From Durusdinium trenchii (taxonomy: Eukaryota > Sar > Dinophyceae > Suessiales > Symbiodiniaceae): a stretch of 64,000 nucleotides of DNA. Where the stretch lies: contig CAXAMN010003980.1 of the NCBI GenBank assembly GCA_963970005.1, forward strand, positions 214,983-278,982, in the 5' to 3' direction. Under the pieces are notes generated by a model. The model saw nothing but the letters and a program-made list of their open reading frames with translations, searched no databases and was not told the origin of the DNA. The position numbers and the translations under genes were made by a program. Shown in pieces: positions 23,573 through 35,500 of this stretch; position 1 is the first letter of the stretch, and each line of letters begins with the position of its first letter.

Positions 23573-26500
23573 GGTGGTCTGTTGCTTGGTTGTCTGCGCA
23601 GCCACACCCTAGCATCCGTTGGGACACACAGAGCACGTGTAGGAATGTTGCTGGCTCCCTTTGGAGCCACCGGCAGTGTATGTGTATATTATGCATGTGT
23701 ATGTATATATATATATATGTAGCATGCTTGAACTCACATATATATATATATATAAGTTTTTTTTTCGAAAGCCAGCCGATAGGCTAGGCTTGAGCTCTTA
23801 GAGCGAACGAAGTGAGTTAAGGGGTTGTGGGGGGGGGAGGGCGCGAAAAGGCGCCATTTGAGAGGGTGAACCCGGAGCTTGGTGGGGGAGAGCGCTCCAA
23901 AGCAAGGGTCAGAAAAGCAGTGAAAATGGGGTCTGGTGATGCGAGTGACGCAATGGACGCCGAGTAGTGCATCATTAGCATCATGAAGGGGTCTGCAGAC
24001 AATTTTTCTAGTCCTGAGCAGGGCATAGGGACTGTGTAGCTCTGATCATACCAAGAAGGACCAAACAACAAAGAGTGAACGCTCTGGGAGCGAACGATGT
24101 GAGCGTGTCCCATTGACCGAATTGAGGCTTGGGGATAAGAGCGCCGCAAGAGGAGAAGCAAGCAAGCTGCAAGCGTTCAACACTTCATGCTGTGCTCCGA
24201 TCTTGATCTCAGTCGCAGTGATACCAGCTCCACGAAACTACAAGCTTTCAACTTTCAACTATAGGTGCTCTGCTATTTTTTCCTCCCAGCCCTGCTCTCT
24301 ATAGGGCTTCGCATTGATGCACGATACCCGAAACACACTTCAACGCAACCGCAAAAACCATTTCGGGCATCCTTCTCCTAGTCTTCACTGACGTTTATTT
24401 TTTCATGGATCCTCAAGTAGACCACCAAGCAGGGACGCTCCAGAGAGCACCGCGCCAGCAAAATCGAGAAAACCTAAAACATTCAACACTTTATGCTGTG
24501 CTCCGATCTTGATCTACTCCACGTTGATACAAACTCCACGAAAACGACAGGCATTCAACAATAAGTGCTCCGCTATTTTTTCCTCCCAGTCTTGCACTAC
24601 CATATTGGTCTCTCGCTGGCTTTCGTCCTCTCCTTTCTCAGGTATTTGTATTTGTATATATACACACACCCTTATTCTGTGTAAATAGATACATAGGGAC
24701 ATTCTTTAGGGTCTCGGACAGTCGCTTCGGACCAAGACGGAATGCCCTCCTTTATATAAAAGACATCCAGAAGGCAGACATGTGGAACACCTTTTGATGT
24801 GGGGTTTAGAGATTGGCTGTGTATTCACCTGTGGAAGTGAATGCACTTTTGGTCATCCGTTGTGCAGGGGGTCAACTTGCTTGTGGGTGCTGTGCCTGAA
24901 ATCTGTCGCAGGCTGGGATGTGCACTGCCCATGGGAAATTGAAGGTGATTTGTCCTTCCACTGTCCAACCTTTAATTTATTGCAGGGAATCGAAATAGTG
25001 AAGAGAAATGGTGCAGGACTTCGTGGGACAAAACCTGCAGCAATGCAATTCCTCCAACAATCCAAACGTTACCTAAGAAGCGCCACAAGTTGGTTTTGCT
25101 GCTTCGCAGGCACCAGCATGTGCGATGGTTGCTGAAACTGATTTAAGTGGCCGGTTTCTTTGTTTGCTTTTCTGCTTATTTATCAGTCAGCTTGGTGTAC
25201 CTGGCAAGGGCTCTGCACTTTTTGCCTATAGAGTTGGACAACACTTGGTAGCTGATAACGGTAATCCAGCTTCTATACTCAAAAAAATATATATTATACA
25301 TACTACTATATAATATATAGGTTTGCCTTTGCTTCATCCTGCCCGTCCTTCACTTGCTATGATTGATCACCACCTCCTAGGCTAATCGGTGGCAGTGGGC
25401 CAAAGCAGCTCCTGCTGGATGAGATGATCGAACGGGAGCAAGAAGGGCTGGGGCGAGGAACCAGACAGTGGTGGAATCGCTTTTCTATTTGTTTCTATTA
25501 GCACGGGCCTCCAACCTTAATCGCGATTTTATATATGGAAGCTCAATGAATGGTATGAGGCTGTTGGGAGCAGATGAGACTGATTAGATGGGATCAGATA
25601 GTACGCAGGCAGTTCCAATTTAAACATGCACATGTTTAGGAGGACATCATACAAGTGACAACGATGGTTTTGGAGTAGTCTCACTTCAACCACCCTAAGC
25701 AACTGCGTTTATAGTTTATGCGTTGCATGTCACGGCTTCTTTTTCATTTTTGTGTCCTGTCGCTACCAGGAGAACTTGCATGCTGCAACCTTACTCAGTG
25801 CCGACATGTTCAACCTTTGAGCACCTAAACTCCCAATCAGCCTAAAGTAATGGCAACCTTTGCGCCGCATCCGGAAACCGGCTCTTAGGATCGCGTTGAA
25901 TTATTGGGAGCTGTCCCTCACGAGGACGTGCGGAAGGCCTTGGGCTTCCCGTCGGAGTTTTTTCTTTCGTTTCTTAAGTTTGTTTGATTTGTTTTTGTTG
26001 TTTTCAGAAAGAAGTATACCTGTTGGTTGGTTCTGGGTCTACGCCTCTTGCTTTCGGCCTTTGGCGGCGTGGCTTCTTGGCTTTTGGCGTTGGAGTTTCT
26101 TGGCTTTCGGCGTCGTGTTTTTTACGCTTTTGGCATCTTGTTTTTTTTGGGTTCTTGGCTTTTTGGGGTCTTTGTTGCAGCGGCTAGTTTCGTAGATTCT
26201 GGAAGTAAGGCAGGAAGGAAGGAAGAGTGGAAGGAACATCCCAGCTTGGAACATATGTTTTGAGGGGCTCTCAAGGGTAACGTTCAGAGCAGGAAGAAAT
26301 CATCGCGATTTAGCATATTTTTGTGTAAGCCACTCGAGGGTAGAATTAACCATGACCATGACAACTTAGGGCATTGGGCATTGGAAGGTAAAATGGAATG
26401 AATGGACCAAATTCGAGCTCGTTTCACTGCTTGTGTGTTGTTCAGGGGTGGAGTGCTTCCCAACCCCGTCCTGCTTTAGACTTTAAGGGCCACATCCCTG

Positions 26501-29500
26501 CACTGCCTTTCAATTTTCTTTCATTTTCCTTGGACATCCTTGCCCAACCAGAGAAACTAGACGACGAGTGGCCCGAAAGCATTTTTCATCACGTAGGAAG
26601 TCAGAGTGTGAGTTATTTGTTAAGTGTTCAGTGTGAAGTGTTTAAGTCGAGTGAGTTGAGGTAGTGTGAGGGTCTCTGTGTGTGTATCTATGTCCGTGTG
26701 TATATGAGTCTGTGTATGTGTGTGTGTTCGAGTAAGTTGAGGCAGTGCGTGGGTGTCTGTGTGTGATGCGGCCTCCCAAACCCCCCACCGGCGGCCACAC
26801 GCACGATCTCCGCAGAGGGTTGCGCGCGCGCAGACCCAATCGCACTCTCGCCAGTATTTCGCGCACTCCACACTCGACACGCACGATCTCCGCAGAGGGT
26901 TGCGCGTACACAGACCCAATCGCGCTCTCGCCTGCATTTCGCGCACTCGACACTCACGATCTCCGCAGCAGGTTGCGCGCGCACAGACCCAATCGCACTC
27001 TCGCCTGCATTTCGCTCACTCGACACGCACGATCTCCGCAGAGGGTTGCGCGCGCACAGACCCAATCGCACTCTCTCCTGCATTTCGCGCACTCGACACG
27101 CACGATCTCCGCATGTTGCGCGCGCACAGACTCAATCGCACTCTCGCCTGCATTTCGCGCACTCGACACGCACGATCTCCGCAGAGGGTTGCGCGGGCAG
27201 CCGGCAAATCGCACTCTCGCCTGCATTTCGAATTTCGCGCACTCGACACGCACGATCTCCGCAGAGGGTTGCGCGGGCAGCCGGCAAATCGCACTCTCGC
27301 CATCTCTCGCCTGCGTTTCGCGCACTCGACACGCGCAATCCCTGGGGGCCATTTGATCACCAAAAACGAGTCCGTAGGTCAAATGACCATTTGGCCTCCA
27401 AAAAACCATTTGGACACGTGAAAACGGTATGGCCGCGGAAACTGCCATTTGGACCCGTGAAAACGTGAAAACAGAGGAACCTACGCGTGCAGGAAAAAAG
27501 GGAACAAAAAACCGTAACTCGGAAGTTTCTTGCATACGTCTTCTCGAGTCATGTGGTGTTTGAAAAAGCACGTTCGTTGCCTTTTGGGAATTTGGGAGAT
27601 GTTGAGGCAACAAGGTCTTAGTGGCCACATGTTGTCAGTTTTGAGGGAACCACACGATGGTTAAAATCTCTACTGCTTGCATTTTGGAAGCAGCCCACAG
27701 ATCTTGTTTGGATCCTTTTGCAGCAGAGGGCCTGAGAACATCCGGCTCGTGCGTTAAGTGACCACCCTTGCTGCCCTCGCTGCTCATTACTCAGGCGGTT
27801 GGGGTAGAAGAGTTGACAAGCTCGTTTTTGCGCACGCAGTTGGGACATATGAATTATTCCGAAGACGCTGTCCAAGCAAATTTGGCCACCAGACCAGAAT
27901 ATGTGCGTCAAAGACAAACACGTTGCCTGTCTTCCTTTTACCTTCCTCATGGCACGGGTGCTCCGATGGTGAGCCCAAGAGCCTTACGATCAGGCCAGAT
28001 GCGACTTGTAGTTGCCAAGCCCGATCTAAGTTTGCTCCGCTACCAATAGCGCACGCACGCCTTGACAACCATATATATACATATATAGGTTGCGCAAGTT
28101 TATGAGCATGTGCCGTGTTTATTCGGGCGACGCCACGGGCCGCATCCTTGGAGGCGGCGTTGCTTCACTTTGGATCTTGGCGTTGGCCGCCGTCATGGTG
28201 GGCCAGCCACGCTTCTGTGTGGTTGCAGGATTTCTCCAAACAGGTAGCTGGTATATGTGTTTTCTTTTTCCGTGTGTCAATGTTCAATATTCTGTATCAT
28301 AACATTTAATCTTTTCTGGGGGGAGTGGAGTTGCGCGCGCGCACAAGTAAAACCAGAAAAGTCCAAATCCATCCAACCCTTTTCACACGCTGAGAGGATA
28401 TCACTGGGATTTGGAAAGGACATATGGCATAGGTTAATGGGCAGCTGGGAAGCGACCGTTCTCTTGATGTCTTGTGGTGTCGCTATGTAAATATTATGTA
28501 TAAGGATATCTAGATATTATATGCAAACTGTTATATATATATATATAGCCATATATATAGCCGGCGAACAACGACAAGGTGTTTGTCGGAGAATGCGGTT
28601 CCTTGCTGTCATTTCGTGTGGGTTCAACCATGAATGGATTCAATGTACGATAGTGAAACACAGTGAAACCATGCTTTCTCAAAATCGTCTGTCTTCAACG
28701 GGAAATCTGGTATATGGTGGTGACCCAGCCTTCCTGCAAAATATCTTTGTCAAAGAAGATTTACATCGTGTTGCTTTCAGCCTCACTGGGTCACACCATG
28801 CCCTCGAGCTAGCGCGTGGCCAGGCCGGCGTTCACTTCCATCACTTTGATGGGTCGAAGGTGAAAGGTGCCTGCCACGCGTGCTTGTTCATGCGTGACTC
28901 TTGGGGAAGAGATGCCTTGGATTGGTCGTGAACATGTTTAGTACGTCGCACTCCCAAACCCGCAGCTTAATTACCACACAGGCTAGCAGCCTTGTAGTTG
29001 GGGGCACCATGTCAGATTCTGAGTCTTCGGCGGATGATGGTGAAGAGATCTCGGCGCGTGTCGAGTTGCTGGCTGATGCATTTTGTAAGTTTCCTAAGCT
29101 CCGAGAGGCCAGGTATTAGTTCTGGCCTCAAGACCAAAGTCCAACCTTTGTTTTTGCAAAAAAACCTATGTAATTAGTAATTCATCTCCCTGACACGACA
29201 AATGTCTCTTGAGATGGCGATTATTCTTCCTTGGTCCGTTGCAGGTGGGAATGACCTTTCTGTGCGACCACTCAGGGAAACTGTATACCAAACAGAAGTG
29301 CACCTTGAAGGACGTGACCTCAAACACCGATGTTACGCAATAGCACATGGCAACCTTTTATTTGGGTATTGATGGGTTGAGTTCCGAACACACATAGTTC
29401 TACAATACAAGTGTCAATGACCATGCGATCTCCCAGGCCATTTTGGCTTGCATCCATGGTGCGGTGGCCATTGGGGCTGGGCCACGGTTGTCGGCCTACA

Positions 29501-32500
29501 CCATGCGTGGGGCTATTTTACGGTTCTACACCAAAGCAAAGCTTTTTCCCCGTGGTTTGTTCAGCGAGCTACCTTGCGTCGCTGACTGGGCGTTAAAGCA
29601 AGCTGTTGCTCTGAAAAGACTGGTGTCTTCGTTCAACAATGTTTCTTGCTGATTTACCCTACCAAGGAATTGAAAGTATATATGTTTCTAGGATTGATCA
29701 GCTTTATCCAAGGTAGGCCGCTTTCGGAGATTGATGCAGAGGTCGAAGTCTGCCAAGTCGAAGAAAATGATGGATTTGAAGGACCAGGTTCGAATGTTGG
29801 GGTGGCCCAAGAAGTGCACCCACGCCACCAAAGTTTCCTGGTATAGAAAATCGGCGCGCGTCACTTCCCACCAGCTGCGACGCTTTCTTTATAACCCCCT
29901 GTAATGTATCATGTCCCGAAAGTACCAATTAAAGCGCCCGCCGCACCCTACGCAGTTCATCAGAAACACTGTCTCACCGTAACTTGTCTAGCTCCGTGTA
30001 AATTAGGGGTTGTTGGGTCTAGAGCTGTAGAGTTCAATGCTTCGTAGACAAACCTGTGAGGCACCATTTTAAACAGAAAACGACGTTATGCGGGTGTGGT
30101 TTTTACGCGTTTTTGTGATTTGTGGTTTTCTGTGTTTTTTTTGAACATGTTAGTTGTTTTGAAGAACGTGTCTAGCAAAAATGTCGACTTGTAATCTATC
30201 AAATTTCTCATCAATCTGATTCAAACATACTAGTTCTCATTGATTCCCACACAGAAGTCCATCAAGCATCATCTATCAGCAAGTCCACGACATCCCATCA
30301 TACAACATCAGGACATCACCTCTATGAGGGAGATCTGGTCTCCAAGACCTCCAATCTCAATCAGTCCTCAATCTCCAGCAACTGGGGCCTGGGCCTGGGC
30401 TTCTCTAGGGGGAGGGTCGTAAAAAAAGATGGTTGGAGTGCACTTCCAGGAGCAATTTCGTTTTTTTTGGCGCCCCCCCCCCTAGAGAAGCCCAGGCCCA
30501 GGCCCCACTTGCTGGAGATTGAGGACTCATTGTCAATTCCACGAGCTGGAAGTGGCCCAGGTGCTAGAGATAGTCAAGATTATTGAATTCATTATAGCTA
30601 CCTGTGTAGGAGTAGCAATTCCACCACAACTTCTTATATTCCCCTCGTCTGTTTGAAGACACAACTGTCTGCTCCTGCAAGCACTTGTATATACTGTAGG
30701 CTCTACGCGGTGAAGGTGGATACCTATACTGTATGGTCTCAATGATGGAGTGTGGAAGATTGTCTTGATTTGATGGCTTAAGATATCCAATGAAAGAGAG
30801 AGATGGGCATATAGCTAGAGAGCATAGGAAAATGGAACTTCCAATGTGGATGAAATTAGATGAGATGAGATGAGACGAAGCATTGGGTGCATCAAACAGC
30901 TGGCATTGGGCCGTGCAATTCCATTTGAGACCAAAGGCGGTTGCGTGGATGCAACACCTGGGCACGAGAGATTGGGATCCTGACTTTGAGCAAATTGTTT
31001 TGCCATACAAGCCATTGAGCAAATGCTCTAGACAGCAGCGCAATATGGATGGTGCTTCGATTGGGTTTGATTGTCCTCCAAGAACACATGGGCACCATGT
31101 GAGAGGGAAACTTGCTGGGCAACCAATGATGGGGATGGGGTCCATGGAATGCTTGGTGCAAATGGGTTTGTGCATGATTAGGTGGCCCAATGGAAGATCA
31201 GAACCATTTGGGTACAACATTGGTTGCTCCTTATGATTCATGCTATTGGTAGTGCAATTTTTTTGCACAATCTATTGGTTTACTTTTGGGTGGGTGTTGG
31301 TGAAGTCCAATGAGGTTTTGAGCTTGGGTGGCATCGCGAGAATGTCCTTGGCAATGTGCCAGGTTTGGTACAACCTGACTTCATGTATATCTATGTGTGG
31401 GCAAGAAGGTTAGGGTGAAGAGAAGGTAGCCTTGGTGGCCACACAGCCAGTTCAGACCCTCAGTGTATCTAAGGCTAGATCATTCCATGGGCTTCATAAG
31501 ATTCTTTGGAAGATTTCGTCATAGATGGGGGGATATGGAGCATAGATCTGAAGAGCCATTGGGTGAGAGCAGTGGAGATGAGCAGGATTGGTCCAATCGA
31601 ACTTGTGGGATAGGATGTGAGCTCCCAAGTGACCCTGAGAATGGCTTCTTATGGGTATGGACGTCAAGAAGGCCATGCAAAACCCAATTCCAATCAGTCA
31701 TCCAGGTCCAGTACTACTAAGCAAGTTTCTCAACTTTTGTTGTCGGGCGTGGTGGGCACATTGTGTTTCAAGATAATGATCTTCTCTCCATTTCATAAAG
31801 AATGTGGAGGGAGAAGCCCATTTCATAAAGAATGTGGAGGGAGAAGCCCAAAAAGTGCTACCTTTGAAACAATCAGAATGCTTATGGGCAAGGAAGGGTA
31901 GAGTTGGACCCAGAGGTTTTTTAAACAAGAAAAGTTGGTTTTGTTTAGGAAACAGGAGCACAAGAACATATCTAGACTATAACCATGGAAACTCTTACTA
32001 AACAGGACAAAATCTAAGAAAAACACCACAAAAGCACGTAAAAACCACACCCGCATAACGTCGAGCTCTCATTTTAAAAGGGGTGGAAATCGTCCCTGCC
32101 CTGACAGATGCCACCCCTGGCATGGCATGATGTCATCCCTGGCAAGGTGAGCAATAATGGTTGGCGCTGCTCATTGACAACGAAAGCTATTAGACTACGC
32201 ATTGGGATTTTTCCCTCCGGCATTATGAGCTTTTTCTCTATACCCGCTAGCCACTATTGGAGTCTGGGCCAGTGCAATTTCCATCCACGGGTTCTTCTAT
32301 TCTATCTTCACTCGTAGCGGGTGGAGATGCCCAGGTTGCGCCGACGAACGCAGACCCCCTTGCGCTCGCGGAGCTTGCCTGTGATACATCGTCCACCTGT
32401 GCCGGAAGCATGTTGTCATCATCTTCAAGCAGTATGGGATCGAAGCTAACTCGGGTTTGTGAGCAGTTGGCTAAGTTGAAAGCCCTGGAATCTCCTCCCC

Positions 32501-35500
32501 AAGTGGTGGCCCCTTCAGAACCAGAGACTTTGTGTGTGTCTCCCAAGCCTGCCTTGGAAGAACCCGACGTAAAGGACCATGACATGCTCAAGTCTGACAA
32601 GTCTGAGGGCAACCGTGTTGAGATGGTGAAAGCTGTCCTCTTGTCAGCTCGGAACTCCAATGGTGGTAGACCAACTTCTCTGACAAATGGCACGAATTCA
32701 CCTGTAGAGGAGAACGCTAACGCTCACGTGTTACCTCCACACGTCCCTCGTTGTTGCGCTATCAATTTTTTGCAAATTAGGGTTACGGTGTTGGAAGGTC
32801 GACAGCACTACGGTCTTATTCTATATAGGGTTGGCGTGCTAGCTGCGCATCCCACCCTTGCTCTCAGGTGATCGATGTGCTTCGGCAAAAATTGGCCCAG
32901 CCAGCTCGACCGTTCCCTCAACATGCTCAGTACATAAAGGAGATCAAGAAGGCCAAGGAAAATGGCGACCATGTTTCGGAAAAGGAAAACACAGACTGTG
33001 CGGTTGCGAACCCTGCCCACGAGACCAGAGGGGGGCAAGGTGCAAAGCTAGAGAGCCCTGTTGAAATTGCCCCTGACCGACCCAAGAGGAAACGAAATCC
33101 AGACTGGGAGTACGGTGAGATCCGCAATCGGTTCATCCAAGCTAAGCGGGGAGAAGGCCTTTGTTTCACGGACGCCAAGGCTTTGTGGGATTCGAGTGTT
33201 GAAAAGCGATCCTACCTTGGCAAAGTTTCCGTTTCTGAATTGAAGAAGCGGAGGTTCATAGAAAAAGGGGTTTTTGCGAATCCATGGGCCGATGCCTGAA
33301 GATTGGATTCGTGCGTCTTGCATAATTCCAATGAAGTGGGATGATACCCACCTCTTTGCAATCTTTTACCTGTCTAGAAGCCTGGGGTCGTGCGCAAACA
33401 GTCCTGGAGTCGACAAAATAAACGATGCCACAGCAAATGGTGTGTGAACATGTTTCCAAACGCTGACTGCTGCTGGTTGACTGCTTTTATCTTTGCGTCT
33501 TTCAGTCATTTTTGGCCACAACGAGCTTTTGCTTGCACCCACCCCTCCATGGTGGTGAGAGACGGTGGAATGCGCCTGCTGTGGCTATCCTTGCTGTCTT
33601 GCTGGTTCAGTGGAACACAGCGTTAAAACACGAGGTTGACCCTTACCTGAAATTGTGGTTTTGATTCATAAAGACCCTATAAAACCATATATATATATAT
33701 GTATATACATGCACCAGGTGGAGTCAACAAGAACCCCGAGGCCTCTTTTTTCTTTGCAATGTGTTCAACGGAGGTGCTTGGGAGCTCATACTATAGGTTT
33801 ATTCCCCATTCATAGATCGAAGCCAACGCAAATTGGGGGACAGTGCCTGAGGATAGGGACTTCTGCGAGTTGTTTGCTGGAAAGGCAGCCGTGACTCACG
33901 CCCTTCGCTCAGCCCCTTGACTACAACGACAGGTAGCCATCGATGTTCCCCAAAAGACATGTCCCATCCACACGACTCGAAGCCAACCCATGGCTTGCCT
34001 GCATCTTTGCAGCTTTAGGCTGGCCTTCGAGGCGCGGCGATTGATCGAGACTACCATGGTCATGCTTTTGATCTGACTGGAGAAGCGGGATTCACGTTCC
34101 TGGCTTCCAAGTTGGGCTGACTCTTTTCCCATTATTGTAGTGGTTGAGCTGAATAAATATAAACAAGACAGTCTTCCATCCATCCTTGGAAACTGGCACA
34201 CCCAAGCAAGGCAACAATGCCCCAATCAAATGATTGCGCCCCAGGTTAGCCCTGGCAGAAGTGTTGCGGGTCAAGCCTGGTGGCCTACTGGTTGTGGCTT
34301 TGGACTGTCGATCTTTTTCGAAAATGTGCCCCGGTAGAGCGACCTCCAAGAAAGTTCCCAGAGTCTGAACACGTTGGCAGAAACATATGGGTCTTTGTTG
34401 AACCAGGCCCGCGCTCTCAACTATGCAGGTGCCGACATACTCATGGAAGGAACTGGCTCCGCCCCTATGGCAACCCATACCCATTTGTGGTGGAAGGCAA
34501 CACGCTGGGATGTCGCGTTGCTCTTTTGTTGATCATAGCCGCTTGGAGAGGGGTTGTATTCTTCTCAGAGCAGCCGGATGGGACTGCGCTACCAGATCTA
34601 CCTCGGATGCAATATCTATGGTCGCTTGTACAGGCTGGGCCAAGTTACAAGAGAAATTACAATGCGCCTGCTTGTCGTAGGGTAGTTTTTCCACCAAAAA
34701 AAACTTTCCTGATTCAATTGCGTTTCTGTTCCAGGTCTACACCAGCAAGTTCTACATGGGGCTCTTTGGCGGGCCTACTCCCAAGATCCACAAGTTCTGG
34801 ACCAATTTAGAATGGCTGGCCCAGGCGTTGTCCGACCGGGCCGGTTATATGAGCAGGTCCCAGCAGGAACAGTGCGCAGGGAAAACTGTGAAAAAATATG
34901 TGGACAAGAAGGGGGTCCGTAGATGTGTTGGATTGAAGGCAGAACTGAAGAACAGCCAGTGCTCCAGCTGGTTTGAGCTAAAGTCTTTTGTGGGGAGTGT
35001 GAAACTCTTTCTTTGTATGCTTACTGGCATTGGTGATGGTTGCCAGTCACAGCCTAGGACTTACACAGCAGAATTTGGTTCTTGGATGGCTCAAACCGCT
35101 TTGACCCTGCCCGGAAAGATGGAACCTTGGATGTTTTCTGGAAACGTTTGTGGAACTTGAGGTTGGCGAGCTTCAGTTCTGGCTCCTTCACCAAGCCCTG
35201 ATTTGTAATCGATGTCCTACACCCCAAGGAGTTGCTGCCTGGGCCAAAAAAGGAGGCTCCGATCCTGGACGCTGGCAAGACTGACCTCGAGCTCTTCGAG
35301 GAACACTGCATGCCAGAGCTGATTGGAGAGGATGCTGACATATGGCCCGAAGCGCCGCTGATGTAGTTCCAGTACATTTAGCTATTGTTGGTCCATCTTA
35401 AATAAAACGTTCACCTGTTGCCTCATAGGATTCATGGTTGGTTCAAAACATTGTCATAGGAGCAGAGTGGTCAATGTCAATGCCACAAAAAAACTTGGGG

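Larger units (their letters stand above)
30065..32078. mobile_element. Mutator-like element with 9-bp target duplication (element 30074-32069)
   Basis: CATTTTAAA occurs directly repeated at 30065-30073 and 32070-32078. Just inside, CGACGTTATGCGGGTGTGG followed by TTTTTACGCG..TTTTGTG on the left is matched by its inverse on the right (CACAAAAGCACGTAAAAACC then CACACCCGCATAACGTCG). Inverted ends of roughly 40-50 bp plus a 9-bp duplication is the signature of MULE elements. The 1996-bp interior shows no transposase domain on either strand; a 234-codon minus frame at 30564-31268 is unrecognised. It is probably non-autonomous. Confidence 0.85.

Noticed and set aside
22886-23605. 239-codon minus-strand poly-Gln frame
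   Set aside because: It is produced by the CTG array; every frame is open, and it lies in a PIG-A intron.
26745-27628. Long frames of 200-224 codons on both strands
   Set aside because: They are translations of a stop-free 73-bp tandem unit in changing phase.
29060-29090. [10 protein letters not shown] as a PIG-A exon
   Set aside because: Resembles RVELLGAV but belongs to the frame of the nested gene starting MSDSESS; the true PIG-A exon is at 25889.
30564-31268. 234-codon minus frame inside the Mutator-like element
   Set aside because: No transposase landmarks, and composition follows the pyrimidine-rich strand.
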